This document shows positions 33,574 to 43,360 of a stretch of 64,000 bases of DNA, in pieces. Origin of the DNA: Trinickia dinghuensis (GTDB lineage: Bacteria > Pseudomonadota > Gammaproteobacteria > Burkholderiales > Burkholderiaceae). The notes below the pieces were generated by a model. The model did not search any database, was not told where the DNA came from, and was given only the letters and a program-made list of their open reading frames with translations. Position 1 is the first letter of the stretch. The number at the start of each line of letters is the position of its first letter. Where the stretch lies: NCBI RefSeq assembly GCF_003367175.1, contig NZ_QRGA01000003.1:434681-498680 (forward strand), written 5' to 3'. Position numbers and translations under genes: made by a program.

Positions 33574-34533
33574 ATGGCCCTGCCCGCCGCTTTACAGAAT
33601 CTGACGCTGCCTGTCGTCGCGTCGCCGATGTTCATCGTCAGCTATCCGGACCTGGTGCTTGCGCAGTGCAAGGCCGGGATCGTCGGCTCGTTCCCCGCCC
33701 TGAACGCGCGGCCGGCCGAATTGCTCGACGAATGGCTGACGCAGATCGGCGAAGGGCTTGCCGCGCACCGCGCCGCGAACCCCGATGCGCGGATCGGGCC
33801 GATCGCGGTCAACCAAATCGTTCATCAGTCCAATACGCGGCTCGAGCACGACGTGCGCGTCTGCGTCGAACACAAGGTGCCGATCTTCATCACGAGCCTG
33901 CGCGCGCCGGCCAAGGAGATCATCGATGCCGTGCACAGCTACGGCGGCATCGTGCTGCACGACGTCATCAACCTGCGCCATGCGCAAAAGGCGCTCGAAG
34001 CCGGCGTGGACGGCCTGATCCTCGTCGCGGCCGGTGCCGGCGGACACGCGGGCACGACCTCGCCGTTCGCGCTCGTCGGTGAAGTGCGGCGGATTTTCGA
34101 CGGCCCCATCGTGCTCTCGGGCTCGATCGCCAACGGCGGCTCGATCCTCGCCGCGCAGGCGATGGGCGCCGATCTCGCCTACATGGGCACGCGCTTCATC
34201 GCGACCCAGGAAGCGCACGCCGTGGACGACTACAAGCACGCAATCGTCAGTGCCAGTGCATCGGACATCATCTACACGAACCTGTTCACGGGTGTGCACG
34301 GCAATTACATCCGCGAAAGCATCGTCAACGCCGGGCTCGACCCCGAGGCGCTGCCCCTTTCCGACAAGACGAAGATGAACTTCGGCAGCGACAAGGCGAA
34401 GGCGTGGAAGGACATCTGGGGCGCGGGCCAAGGCGTCGGTTTGATGGACGATGTGCCGAGCGTGGCCGAACTCGTCGCCCGCCTGAAGCGCGAATACGAC
34501 GAAGCGCGCGAGCGCGTGCTGGCGGCGCGGTAA
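33574..34533 (+). CDS. Nitronate monooxygenase (2-nitropropane dioxygenase family)
   Basis: FMN-dependent TIM-barrel enzyme of 319 residues oxidising alkyl nitronates. Seen are 'LPVVASPMFIVSYPDLVLAQCKAGIVGS' at the N terminus, 'VDGLILVAAGAGGHAGTTSPFALVGEVR' near residue 145-172 (FMN phosphate loop with the catalytic His in 'GGHAG'), and 'IVLSGSIANGGSILAAQAMGADLAYMGTRFI' (second phosphate-binding segment). ATG 33574 follows AGGAG. It converges on icmF, whose stop lies 31 bases downstream. The role may be detoxification of propionate-3-nitronate. Confidence 0.92.
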   Translation: MALPAALQNLTLPVVASPMFIVSYPDLVLAQCKAGIVGSFPALNARPAELLDEWLTQIGEGLAAHRAANPDARIGPIAVNQIVHQSNTRLEHDVRVCVEHKVPIFITSLRAPAKEIIDAVHSYGGIVLHDVINLRHAQKALEAGVDGLILVAAGAGGHAGTTSPFALVGEVRRIFDGPIVLSGSIANGGSILAAQAMGADLAYMGTRFIATQEAHAVDDYKHAIVSASASDIIYTNLFTGVHGNYIRESIVNAGLDPEALPLSDKTKMNFGSDKAKAWKDIWGAGQGVGLMDDVPSVAELVARLKREYDEARERVLAAR

Positions 34534-34564
34534 TTGGTTGAACGAAGCGGTGCGAGGCGGCGCT

Positions 34565-37500
34565 TCACATATTGCGCCGGTACTGCCCGCCCACCTCGAA
34601 CAGCGCGTGCGTGATCTGCCCGAGCGAGCAGACACGCACCGCCTCCATCAGCACGGCGAATACGTTCTCACCGTCGATGACGGCGCGCCGCAAACGCTCG
34701 AGCATCGGACCGGCTTCGCCGCGATGACGCGCGTGGAACGCGGCCAACCCATCGAGTTGATTCTGCTTTTCCTCGCGCGTCGAGCGCGCTAGGGCGAGCG
34801 GCCCGTGCGCGTCGTGCTCCTGTTCGCCGACGAACGTATTGACGCCGACGATCGGATACGAGCCGTCGTGCTTGCGATGCTCGTAGCGCATCGATTCGTC
34901 TTGGATGCGTCCGCGCTGGTAGCCCGTTTCCATCGCGCCGAGCACCCCACCGCGCGCGGTCAAGCGGTCGAACTCGTCGAGCACGGCCGCTTCGACGAGA
35001 TCAGTGAGTTCCTCGATCACGAAGCTGCCTTGGTTCGGATTCTGATTCTTCGCCAGGCCCCACTCGCGATTGATGATGAGCTGGATCGCGATCGCGCGCC
35101 GCACAGACGCCTCCGTCGGCGTCGTGATCGCTTCGTCGAAAGCATTCGTGTGCAGCGAGTTGCAGTTGTCGTAGATCGCGATCAGCGCTTGCAATGTCGT
35201 GCGGATGTCGTTGAACGCGATCTCTTGCGCATGCAGGCTGCGGCCCGACGTCTGCACGTGATACTTCAGCTTCTGGCTGCGCTCGTTCGCGCCGTACTTT
35301 TCGCGCAGCGCCACGGCCCAGATGCGGCGCGCCACGCGGCCGAGCACCGTGTACTCTGGCTCCATGCCGTTCGAAAAGAAGAACGACAAGTTCGGCGCGA
35401 ATTCGTCGATAGCCATGCCGCGCGCGAGATAAGCCTCGACGTAAGTGAAGCCGTTCGCAAGCGTATAGGCCAGCTGCGTGATCGGGTTCGCCCCGGCTTC
35501 CGCGATGTGATAGCCCGAGATCGACACCGAATAGAAATTGCCGACGCCGTGCTCGATGAAATAGGCCTGGACATCGCCCATCATCTTCAAGCTGAATTCC
35601 GTCGAGAAGATACAGGTGTTCTGGCCTTGGTCCTCCTTCAGGATGTCGGCCTGCACGGTGCCGCGCACGTCGCGCAGCGCCTGCTTTCGGGTGTCGTCGA
35701 TTTCGTTCGCGCTCGGCTCGCGCCCCTCGGCCTGGCAGCGCGCGTGCAGTTCCTCGAGCTGCCGATCGATCGCCGCATTGAAGAACATCGCGAGAATCGT
35801 CGGGGCCGGGCCGTTGATCGTCATCGACACCGACGTGGCCGGATCGCACAAATCGAATCCGTCGTAGAGCGTCTTCATGTCGTCGAGCGTCGCGACCGAT
35901 ACGCCCGAGTTGCCGATCTTGCCGTAGATGTCGGGCCGCTCGTCGGGGTCCTCGCCGTAGAGCGTCACCGAGTCGAATGCCGTCGAGAGGCGCCGAGCCG
36001 GCATCCCTTCCGAAAGCAGCTTGAAGCGCCGGTTCGTGCGCGGCGGATCGCCTTCGCCCGCGAACATGCGAGTCGGATCTTCGTTCTCGCGCTTGAACGG
36101 GAATACGCCGGCCGTGAACGGGAAGTAGCCGGGCAAGTTCTCGAGCATGAGCCAGCGCAGCGTCTCGCCGGGATCGGTGAACTTCGGCAGCGAGACTCGG
36201 CGGATCGACGTGCCCGAGAGGGTCGTTACGGTCAGCGGTGTTCTGATCTCGCGGCCGCGGATCGTCACGACGCGCTCGTCGCCCGCATATTCGGCCACCG
36301 TGCGCGGCCAGGCGTCGAGCAGCGCGTGCTCGCGCGCGCCGAGACGTGCATCGCGCTCGGCGATCAGCGCGTCGAGGCGCGCTTGCAGCGGATCGGCCGT
36401 GCTGCTCGCATCGGCACCCTGCGCGGCCATCCGCTTCGCTTCAGTCAACTGCCATCGCTCGCGCGCGCATTGCGCCTGCTCGTCTGCCTTCGCACGGTAT
36501 GTGCGAACCGCTTCGACAACCTCCGATAGGTACCGGATCCGCGCGGCCGGCACGATCGCGCCGCCCTCATGCGAATGGCGCACATCCGTCAGAGGCAGCC
36601 GCGCGCCCGACGCTCCGCGTTCAGGCGCTCGCAAGCCGAGTTCGTGCAACGTGCCTACGATCCTCCTGTACAGCGCCGTCACGCCGTCGTCGTTGAAGCG
36701 CGACGCGATCGTGCCGACCACGGGCATCCGCTCGGGATCTTCGGTGAAGGCACCGCGATTGCGCTGCATCTGCTTGGCGACATCGCGCAGCGCGTCGAGC
36801 GCACCGCTGCGATCGAACTTGTTGATCGCGACGAAATCGGCGAAATCGAGCATGTCGATTTTTTCGAGCTGGCTGGCCGCGCCGAAGTCGGGCGTCATCA
36901 CGTAGAGCGAGCGGTCGGCCACCTGCGCGATCGCGGCGTCGCCTTGTCCGATGCCCGACGTCTCGACGATAACGAGGTCGAAGCCGGCCGCCTTGCACGC
37001 AGCGATCGCGTCCGGGACGACCTCGGGCACTTCGGTCGCCGCCTCGCGCGTCGCCAGCGAGCGCATGAATATGCGCGGGCCGTTGCCCCACTCGCCGATC
37101 GCGTTCATGCGGATCCGGTCGCCGAGCAGCGCGCCGCCCGACTTGCGCCGCGACGGATCGATCGCGAGTACCGCGATCGAGAGGGTGTCGCCGTAATCGA
37201 GCCGAAAGCGTCGTACGAGTTCGTCCGTCAGCGACGACTTGCCCGCGCCGCCCGTGCCCGTCACGCCGAGCACCGGGACGGCCGGTGCCGCCCGTACGCG
37301 TTCGGCCAGCGCCGCACGCGTGGCGGCGTCGGCACGGCCGTTTTCGAGCGCAGTGATCACCTTCGCGAGCGCGCGCCGAGCCTGTGGGCCCTCGCCGTCA
37401 AGCTTCGCTAGTAGCTGGGTCGCCTCTGTTTCGCTGTGGGTATTGTCATGCACCGCCGCCTTCGCCTTCATGCATCGAGCGATCATGTCGTCGATCATGC

Positions 37501-37924
37501 CCTGCAGCCCGAGCCGCTGTCCCGCGTGCGGCGAGTACAGGCATTCGACGCCGTAGCGCATCAGTTCGTCGATCTCGTCGGCGACGATCACGCCGCCTCC
37601 GCCGCCGAACACGAGGATGCGCTCGCCGCCGCCCTCGCGTAGCGCGTCGACCAGATATTTGAAGTACTCGACGTGACCGCCTTGATAGCTCGACACCGCG
37701 ACGCCGTCGGCGTCTTCCTCGAGCGCCGCGCTCGCGACTTCGGCGACCGACCGGTTATGGCCGAGGTGGATCACCTCGACGCCGCTCGCCTGCAGGATGC
37801 GCCGGATGATGTTGATCGCGGCGTCGTGGCCGTCGAACAGCGCGGCCGCCGTGACGAAACGCAGACGCGGGGCCGGCACCGGCCCCGTCGGGCCGAGACG
37901 TTGCGGCATCGAAAGATCGGTCAT
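34565..37924 (-). CDS. icmF: Fused isobutyryl-CoA mutase IcmF
   Basis: Adenosylcobalamin enzyme of 1119 residues interconverting isobutyryl-CoA and n-butyryl-CoA. Domains in order: B12-binding domain with 'DGHD' (Asp31-x-His33, the lower cobalt ligand), a MeaB-like G-protein chaperone with P-loop '[12 protein letters not shown]' (residues 220-231), then the mutase barrel from about residue 560. Within the barrel are '[12 protein letters not shown]', '[18 protein letters not shown]' and '[33 protein letters not shown]'. This single-chain order defines IcmF, as opposed to separate IcmA/B. ATG 37924 is chosen at the conserved N terminus. It would link valine and butyrate metabolism. Confidence 0.95.
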   Translation of the reverse strand: MTDLSMPQRLGPTGPVPAPRLRFVTAAALFDGHDAAINIIRRILQASGVEVIHLGHNRSVAEVASAALEEDADGVAVSSYQGGHVEYFKYLVDALREGGGERILVFGGGGGVIVADEIDELMRYGVECLYSPHAGQRLGLQGMIDDMIARCMKAKAAVHDNTHSETEATQLLAKLDGEGPQARRALAKVITALENGRADAATRAALAERVRAAPAVPVLGVTGTGGAGKSSLTDELVRRFRLDYGDTLSIAVLAIDPSRRKSGGALLGDRIRMNAIGEWGNGPRIFMRSLATREAATEVPEVVPDAIAACKAAGFDLVIVETSGIGQGDAAIAQVADRSLYVMTPDFGAASQLEKIDMLDFADFVAINKFDRSGALDALRDVAKQMQRNRGAFTEDPERMPVVGTIASRFNDDGVTALYRRIVGTLHELGLRAPERGASGARLPLTDVRHSHEGGAIVPAARIRYLSEVVEAVRTYRAKADEQAQCARERWQLTEAKRMAAQGADASSTADPLQARLDALIAERDARLGAREHALLDAWPRTVAEYAGDERVVTIRGREIRTPLTVTTLSGTSIRRVSLPKFTDPGETLRWLMLENLPGYFPFTAGVFPFKRENEDPTRMFAGEGDPPRTNRRFKLLSEGMPARRLSTAFDSVTLYGEDPDERPDIYGKIGNSGVSVATLDDMKTLYDGFDLCDPATSVSMTINGPAPTILAMFFNAAIDRQLEELHARCQAEGREPSANEIDDTRKQALRDVRGTVQADILKEDQGQNTCIFSTEFSLKMMGDVQAYFIEHGVGNFYSVSISGYHIAEAGANPITQLAYTLANGFTYVEAYLARGMAIDEFAPNLSFFFSNGMEPEYTVLGRVARRIWAVALREKYGANERSQKLKYHVQTSGRSLHAQEIAFNDIRTTLQALIAIYDNCNSLHTNAFDEAITTPTEASVRRAIAIQLIINREWGLAKNQNPNQGSFVIEELTDLVEAAVLDEFDRLTARGGVLGAMETGYQRGRIQDESMRYEHRKHDGSYPIVGVNTFVGEQEHDAHGPLALARSTREEKQNQLDGLAAFHARHRGEAGPMLERLRRAVIDGENVFAVLMEAVRVCSLGQITHALFEVGGQYRRNM

Positions 37925-38021
37925 GGCTGCCCTCGCTGGCGCGTGCCGGCTGCGCACTTGATGATCGCAGTATAAGCAACTGTCGGGGCTGCCCGCTCGG
38001 GACGCGTGCGCACATAGGCGC

Positions 38022-38054
38022 AAAAAAAGCGCCTGCCCGTCACCGGGCAAGCGC
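38022..38054 (-). terminator. Rho-independent terminator of the porin gene
   Basis: On the minus strand an 11-bp stem (GCGCTTGCCCG/CGGGCAGGCGC, one T-G pair) with loop GTGA is followed by seven T residues. A second hairpin (AAGGCCGG/CCGGCCTT, 38063-38089) lies between it and the porin stop, so read-through into icmF is doubly blocked. Confidence 0.9.
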
Positions 38055-38111
38055 CTTTTCGCAAGGCCGGACGCAAACCGCCCGGCCTTTCTTCCGAGTC
38101 CCTGAACCGCC

Positions 38112-39221
38112 TTAGAACTTCGCGCGCAGCCCCGCGCCGATCGTCTGGCCCGTCGACAAGCCGCTCAACTGGTCGTTCATGTACGCCGCGTAGAGATCCG
38201 TGCGCTTGGACAACGGGTAGTCGTAGCCGAGCGCCCACGTGCGGCGCGTCTGATTGAGACCGCCGGAATCGCGCGAGTACGCGTACGACGCCATCACGGT
38301 GCCCGGGCCGGCCGGCACCGTCACACCGCCCTGCCCCGTGTTGACGTGCCAACCGGCGCCGCCCACGACGTTCTCGTTCTTCGTGTACATGTACTGGCCG
38401 TAGAACTTCACGAACTTCAGATCGTAGCTGGCGCCGAGCTGGGCCACACCCTGGCTCTTGAAGGGGACGATCGTGCCGAACGCCGCGGGGTTCACGAGGT
38501 CGCCGGGGGCATTGTTGAAGTTCACGTACTGATAGACGCCCGTCGCGGCAAACGGACCGTGGAAGTACAGGAACTGCGCGCTCCACTTCTTCGCGCCGTT
38601 TTGGCCGGCTTGGTTGCCGAGGCCGTACATGACGCTGCCCGACAAGCCGTTGTAGTTGGGCGTCGAGTATTGCACCGCATTGTTCCAGCCCGAATCGCCG
38701 ACGACGCCGGTGTCGGTGGCGTACGTCGCCCCCGTCGGAATCGCCGTGTTGCCGAGGAACACGTGATAGACCATCGGCGAGAACGTGTACGAATCGATGA
38801 ACGGGTTGAACAGGATCGTCGAGACGAACAGATGCGTCGTCAAACGGCCCGCCGTCACCGTACCGTACGGCGATTCGATGCCGACGTAGGCGTTGCGCGA
38901 GAAGAAGCTGTCGCCCGTGAAGCGGCCATAGGCGCCGTTTTGCGGCAGGAAGAAGTCTTCCAACGTGAACACGGCCTTATAGCCGTTGCCCAGATCTTCC
39001 GTACCCTTCATGCCCCAGTACGACGTGGACATGCCGCCGCCGCCTTCCACCCAAGCGCGTTGCCCGCCCGGGAATTGCTGCATCCCGGCCCACGTGTCGA
39101 CTTGGCCATAGAGCTGCACGCTCGATTGTGCATGTGCAGCCGTTCCTGCGGCGGCCGCGAAAGCGGCAACGGCCGCCATGCGAATACTGGTTTTCAGCGC
39201 GCGGCTGACGGTGGCTTTCAT
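38112..39221 (-). CDS. Outer-membrane porin (Gram-negative general porin)
   Basis: Trimeric-type 16-strand porin of 369 residues. The signal peptide ends at 'AHA' (about residue 31), and the mature start '[17 protein letters not shown]' is the hallmark of Burkholderia OpcP/Omp38-type porins. Alternating amphipathic strands, '[19 protein letters not shown]' near residue 110, and the terminal aromatic 'GAGLRAKF' complete the pattern. ATG 39221 has AGGAG upstream on the minus strand. Strong hairpins follow. It is monocistronic with a long 5' gap, as expected for a highly expressed porin. Confidence 0.95.
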   Translation of the reverse strand: MKATVSRALKTSIRMAAVAAFAAAAGTAAHAQSSVQLYGQVDTWAGMQQFPGGQRAWVEGGGGMSTSYWGMKGTEDLGNGYKAVFTLEDFFLPQNGAYGRFTGDSFFSRNAYVGIESPYGTVTAGRLTTHLFVSTILFNPFIDSYTFSPMVYHVFLGNTAIPTGATYATDTGVVGDSGWNNAVQYSTPNYNGLSGSVMYGLGNQAGQNGAKKWSAQFLYFHGPFAATGVYQYVNFNNAPGDLVNPAAFGTIVPFKSQGVAQLGASYDLKFVKFYGQYMYTKNENVVGGAGWHVNTGQGGVTVPAGPGTVMASYAYSRDSGGLNQTRRTWALGYDYPLSKRTDLYAAYMNDQLSGLSTGQTIGAGLRAKF

Positions 39222-39793
39222 GAGATCTCCTGTCTTTTTTCAGAAAAGTGAAGCGTGCGAACCGCGTGGGGCGCTGTGGTCGCCGAATTTGTTCGGGGGC
39301 GGATCCATCGTTACGGACCATATTTATGGACAAAATTACGTCCGCTTATTGCCGGTATAGCGATTCGCTTAAGCGTGCGTCATACGAATGCGCTGTGGCG
39401 CGCGTCCGGTGCAGGCAAACCGGGCCGTGCACGGGCGCGGCGCGCGACGAACGACCGGAAAGGCGCGCCGGTGCTCGCTCGCAGCCGCACGCTCAGAGAC
39501 AGGAACGAATATGACGCACGCGCGACGGACGGCAAAATAATTTCGTCCGAAGAGTGCCTCGCCCGCGCGAGAAGGGGGCTGAGGAGGTCAAAAGTGTGGC
39601 GTATTTACATCACGATGGCGTCGGGCACGCAGGCGAGATGCCGAAATCCGTCAGCCGAAAGGAAGAAAAGAGCGCAAACGAGCGGAATGAACTGCAGCGA
39701 TCGACCCGACGGTGAGCGATGAACCGGTGGAATGAGGATGCCGGACGAGACGGTCGCGGCACCCAGCGTCCCGGGTCCCGGGTCCCGGGCGCG
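39222..39793. other. 572-bp gene-free region upstream of the porin
   Basis: No gene is supported. The part nearest the porin contains an AT-rich patch with a near-palindrome around 39316-39332 (GGACCATATTTATGGAC), a likely promoter or operator area for the minus-strand porin. The far end holds a heptamer repeat, listed separately. No tRNA or known small RNA was recognised. Confidence 0.5.
39768..39788. repeat. Three 7-bp tandem repeats
   Basis: Three exact copies of GTCCCGG lie five bases beyond the stop codon of the minus-strand small secreted protein. Confidence 0.85.
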
Positions 39794-40258
39794 CTAATTG
39801 CGGTAGAGCGACGACTGCGGCGGCCGGGGCACACCCGCATTGGGCGGACGCGGCACGGGGCGGTTCGCCTCGCGCTCCTCGTTGTAGCGGGCAATGTCGG
39901 CGCGGATCGATCCCGCGCGCAGATAGGCGGCACCGCCTTCGCGCGCGAGCGTGCGGGCCTCTTCGCTGACTGGACGGAACGGTACGGTAGCAGGTGCGAT
40001 CGCGGGTGCGGGCACCATGTGCGCGCCGCCGTGCCCGTACGGATCGGTTGCCATGACGAAGCTGCGGGAGCCCTGACGCGGAGCCATACCCGCCATCGGA
40101 CGATTCGGCGCTCGCCAAGCCTGCCGAACGTGCGGCGCGGCGGCAGCAAATCCGCCGCGATGGCCGTGCGGCGGCTGCGCATGCACGGCGCAAGCCGCGG
40201 CCGCGCACAGCGCGCCCGCCATCCAACGTCCAATGAGGTTTAAAGCCGAATCCGCCAT
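39794..40258 (-). CDS. Small secreted protein of unknown function
   Basis: The 154-residue product has a hydrophobic N-terminal segment with a signal peptidase site after 'VHA' near residue 27, then a His/Gly/Pro/Ala-rich stretch ('PPHGHRGG') and a C-terminal helical part 'EEARTLAREGGAAYLRAGSIRADIARYNEEREANRP'. The ending is Pro-rich ('PVPRPPNAGVPRPPQSS'). It is probably periplasmic. I recognise no domain. It is alone on the minus strand between two gene-free gaps, and its ATG at 40258 is the only sensible start. Confidence 0.6.
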   Translation of the reverse strand: MADSALNLIGRWMAGALCAAAACAVHAQPPHGHRGGFAAAAPHVRQAWRAPNRPMAGMAPRQGSRSFVMATDPYGHGGAHMVPAPAIAPATVPFRPVSEEARTLAREGGAAYLRAGSIRADIARYNEEREANRPVPRPPNAGVPRPPQSSLYRN

Positions 40259-40585
40259 GATCGATGCACTCGCCTACCGCCCTACAGGATTGCCGTCGCG
40301 CACCGGCGCGCCACACGCGCCTTCTTTACCGAGCGGTCGTCAGATAAATCGTGCTCCGAGGGATCTCGATGTGTAATTTATGGGCCGCCCATCGACGTGT
40401 CGAGGCAAAAAGTGTTAGACGAGCGACGCCGTTGTAACTCGGTGTTACGGTGACGTTTTGTCTATGCAGCCGCATTTGTGCGACTATTTTGCTGCACCGC
40501 AAATCGACATTTGCACCCCATTTTTCACCCCTCGCTTTTTATGCCATTCGGCTAGTCGTACTTTGCGATAACGAGAAGTTTGCCC
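40259..40585. other. 327-bp divergent intergenic region
   Basis: It carries promoters for the small secreted protein and for the symporter-like gene. The inverted repeat GTAAC-N5-GTTAC (40434-40448), typical of dimeric regulator sites, lies about 140 bases upstream of the symporter-like ATG. Nothing else stands out. Confidence 0.4.
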
Positions 40586-41596
40586 ATGCGCCGTCTTACC
40601 TATCTCATTCCGGATAACTTCACCCTCTCTCTCGTCGGTACCGTCATCTTCGCCAGCCTGCTGCCGTGCAGAGGCGAAACGGCCGTCGCCGTCAATTGGC
40701 TCACCAATATCGCCATCGGCCTGCTGTTCTTTCTGCATGGCGGAAAGTTGTCGCGCGAAGCCGTCGTGGCGGGCGCCACGCACTGGCGGCTGCACGTCGT
40801 CGTGCTGCTGAGCACCTTCGTGATGTTTCCGCTGCTGGGGCTCGCCTTGAAGCCGCTCGTCGCGCCGCTCGTCACACCCGCGCTCTACACGGGCATTCTG
40901 TTTCTCTGCACGCTGCCCTCGACCGTGCAGTCCTCGATCGCCTTCACGTCGATCGCGCGCGGAAACGTACCGGCCGCCGTATGCAGCGCTTCGGCATCGA
41001 GCCTCATCGGCATCTTTCTCACGCCCGCGCTCGTGAGCGTCGTCGTCACGAACCACGCGGCCACGTCGGGCTCCGGCTGGCATACGGTCGGCGCCATCGT
41101 CATGCAGCTGCTCGTGCCGTTCGTCGCCGGCCAGCTGCTGCGGCCGGTGATCGGCCCGTGGCTCGACCGCAATCGGCGCGTCCTGAAGTTCGTCGACCAA
41201 GGCTCGATCCTGCTCGTCGTCTATACCGCGTTCAGCGAAGCCGTCAACGAAGGGCTCTGGCATCACCTGCCGCTCGCCGCGCTGGCCGGATTGTTCTTCG
41301 TCAACGCCGTGCTGCTCGCGATCGCGCTCGGCATCACGACGGTCACGAGCAAGCGCCTGGGCTTCAACCGGGAAGACCAGATCACGATCATCTTTTGCGG
41401 CTCGAAGAAAAGTCTCGCCTCGGGTATCCCGATGGCCAAAGTCATCTTCGCATCGCAGGCCGTCGGTGCCGTCGTCTTGCCGCTCATGCTGTTCCATCAA
41501 ATGCAGTTGATGGTCTGCGCGGCCCTGGCCCAGAAATGGTCGATGCGCGACGCGCGCGCCGAACGCTCGCAGCCGGCCGGTGCACAGCAGCACTGA
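40586..41596 (+). CDS. Bile acid:sodium symporter-like membrane protein
   Basis: The 336-residue inner-membrane protein has about ten hydrophobic helices, starting 'LVGTVIFASLLPCRG' and including 'FFLHGGKLSREAVVAG' near residue 50, 'CTLPSTVQSSIAFTSIARGNVPAAVCSASASSL' near 115, and 'IIFCGSKKSLASGIPMAKVIF' near 275. These are the signatures of the SBF-like (PF13593-type) branch related to bile-acid symporters. ATG 40586 is preferred to the TTG six bases earlier because GAGAAG lies at the proper distance. The physiological substrate of this branch is not settled. Confidence 0.85.
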   Translation: MRRLTYLIPDNFTLSLVGTVIFASLLPCRGETAVAVNWLTNIAIGLLFFLHGGKLSREAVVAGATHWRLHVVVLLSTFVMFPLLGLALKPLVAPLVTPALYTGILFLCTLPSTVQSSIAFTSIARGNVPAAVCSASASSLIGIFLTPALVSVVVTNHAATSGSGWHTVGAIVMQLLVPFVAGQLLRPVIGPWLDRNRRVLKFVDQGSILLVVYTAFSEAVNEGLWHHLPLAALAGLFFVNAVLLAIALGITTVTSKRLGFNREDQITIIFCGSKKSLASGIPMAKVIFASQAVGAVVLPLMLFHQMQLMVCAALAQKWSMRDARAERSQPAGAQQH

Positions 41597-41746
41597 GTAC
41601 CGCGCGACACCCACCCGGTGCCGCGTGCATCGGGTGAGCGCGCCGAAGCGCCGGCCTCATATTGCATCGCATCGAAAATCAGGGTTATAGAAAAAACCTA
41701 ATACCGCCCGGGTATTTTGCACTGCGAAAGAAAACGGATGCGTCCG

Positions 41747-41758
41747 GCAAACGTTTGC
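41747..41758. promoter_or_regulatory. LacI/PurR-type palindromic operator candidate
   Basis: GCAAACGTTTGC is a perfect palindrome with a central CG, matching the core of LacI-family operators (the E. coli PurR box has the same core). It lies 255 bases before the cyclase ATG and 151 after the symporter-like gene. A LacI-type gene is present at 46333. Confidence 0.45.
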
Positions 41759-41958
41759 GTTTTTGGCGATACACAAAAAGTCAGAATCGGCGGACTCCGC
41801 ATTTGATCACGCCCGCGGCTTTCGGTACTCCGTCAAAGCCCGCCGGGACTGCCTTGCACCGCCCTCGAACCGCCGTCGGCCGCCCGCGGTTCATAAATCT
41901 TCTTAAAATCATTCCACTAGACATTTAGCGCTATTAGAATGGCGCGACGAAACGGGGT

Positions 41959-41966
41959 GCCGATAA
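41959..41966 (+). promoter_or_regulatory. Sigma-28-like -10 element before the diguanylate cyclase
   Basis: GCCGATAA is identical to the enterobacterial FliA -10 consensus and lies 46 bases before ATG 42013. At the expected 11-base spacing the -35 (TGGCGCGA) is poor. Confidence 0.35.
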
Positions 41967-42012
41967 GCTTTTCCATAAATGCAGAAAATTGCACGTCCAA
42001 GCGAGAGAATAA

Positions 42013-43281
42013 ATGACCAGCGAGGATCGATCCGACAACGTGCGCCATGAGGCGGCGTCGCGCCGCATGCGGCGCATACGGGGGCGGCGCGCCAAGACGA
42101 TCGAGGCGCCGGAAGACAACTATTCGTTCGAAGACTACGCCGCCCATCGGCTCTGGTCGTTCCTCTGCGCCCAACTCGCCACGGCACTCGTCGGCTATGT
42201 CGTGCTCCTTGCCGGCGATGCCTGGCTCGACAAGCAGCGCATGGCGCCGGCCGCGCTCACGAGCGCGCTGCCTGCGCTGCCGATGGCCGCCGCGCTCGTC
42301 ATCGCTTGGAGCAAGGGCAGCGGATTGCGCGCAAGCTTGGCGGCGCTCGCCTTCATCGCGTCGCTCGAGGCCGGCATCGTCCTGCATGCGCTGCAGTGGG
42401 GCGACGGCACGCTGATCGTGCTGCCCGCCTTCGTGCTGATCCCGCTGACGTTCAGCCCGGTGCTGCTGCGAGGATGGGACTTTCCGGCCGCGGCAGCGCT
42501 CGCCGTGGCGGGCCCGCTCGCGCTCGTCGCGCTGAGCCAGCCGTCGGCGGTCGAACAGTTCGGCATCGTGCTGTCGATGTTCATCGCGATTTCGACGAGC
42601 CTCGTCACGAACCTGTTCGCCCTGCGCTCGCAAAAGAAGAGCTTTCGGCTCGAGCGTCAGTTGCGCGCATTCGCCGACATCGACGAGCTCACGCAGCTCC
42701 CGCGCCGGCGCCGCGTGTTCGAGCTCGGACGCCGCATCCTGCTGCGCGCGGAACGCGTGGGCCAGCCGTTTTCCGTGCTTTACATCGATGCCGATCACTT
42801 CAAGGCCGTCAACGACCGTTTCGGCCACGAGGCCGGCGACCGAGCGCTGCAGCTAATCGCCCAGCACATCCAGCACAGCATGCGCCCGAGCGACGTCGCG
42901 GGCCGGTTCGGCGGCGAGGAGTTCGTCGTGCTGCTGCCGGGCACCGACGAGCAAGATGCCGCGCGGGTGGCGGAGCGGCTGCGCCGGCGGATCGAGGACT
43001 GGCGCCAATTCGAAATCACGCTGACGATCAGCGTGGGCGTCGCCCAGCACGTGCGCGGCGAACCGATCGAACGCGTGATCCGGCGCGCCGATGCGGCGCT
43101 GCTCGACGCGAAAGGCAGCGGACGCAACCGCGTCGTCATCGCGGAGCGGCCGGCCGACGCAATCGTGCCGATCAAGGATGCGGAAACGATAGGCATGGCC
43201 GATCTCGTGCGCGACCACGTCCGGGCCGACGCCGCCAACGACTCGCTGGCCGTGCCCGGACGCGAGCCCCTCGCCGATTGA
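42013..43281 (+). CDS. Membrane-bound diguanylate cyclase
   Basis: Makes c-di-GMP from two GTP. The 422-residue product has a basic cytoplasmic N terminus, about six membrane helices between residues 50 and 200 (for example 'ALVGYVVLLAGDAWL', 'FGIVLSMFIAISTSLVTNLFAL'), then a GGDEF domain. The active site is 'GGEEF' (residues 300-304), with metal Asp in 'YIDADHFKAVND' near 259. The inhibitory I-site Arg291-x-x-Asp294 lies five residues before it, so product inhibition is expected. The usual Asn in 'LxNRR' is replaced ('LPRRRR'). It lies 142 bases before an EAL-GGDEF gene and is preceded by a sigma-28-like element. Confidence 0.92.
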   Translation: MTSEDRSDNVRHEAASRRMRRIRGRRAKTIEAPEDNYSFEDYAAHRLWSFLCAQLATALVGYVVLLAGDAWLDKQRMAPAALTSALPALPMAAALVIAWSKGSGLRASLAALAFIASLEAGIVLHALQWGDGTLIVLPAFVLIPLTFSPVLLRGWDFPAAAALAVAGPLALVALSQPSAVEQFGIVLSMFIAISTSLVTNLFALRSQKKSFRLERQLRAFADIDELTQLPRRRRVFELGRRILLRAERVGQPFSVLYIDADHFKAVNDRFGHEAGDRALQLIAQHIQHSMRPSDVAGRFGGEEFVVLLPGTDEQDAARVAERLRRRIEDWRQFEITLTISVGVAQHVRGEPIERVIRRADAALLDAKGSGRNRVVIAERPADAIVPIKDAETIGMADLVRDHVRADAANDSLAVPGREPLAD

Positions 43282-43360
43282 CGGCCGCGCCGACACGGCG
43301 CCGGGCCCCGCGGTCCACGGCGACGCACCATCTCAGTGCACCGCTTCACCGAAAATTCAC

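Larger units (their letters stand above)
41597..42012. other. 416-bp intergenic region upstream of the diguanylate cyclase
   Basis: No gene is present. The right half is AT-rich for this genome. It contains the 12-bp LacI-type palindrome at 41747-41758, a TAGAAT -10-like box (41935-41940), and the sigma-28-type motif GCCGATAA (41959-41966). Structured RNA such as a c-di-GMP riboswitch was looked for and not recognised. Confidence 0.55.

Noticed and set aside
41597-42012. Possible c-di-GMP (GEMM) riboswitch ahead of the cyclase
   Set aside because: GCGAAAG and GCACTGC fragments are present, but the conserved paired core and tetraloop-receptor arrangement could not be traced.
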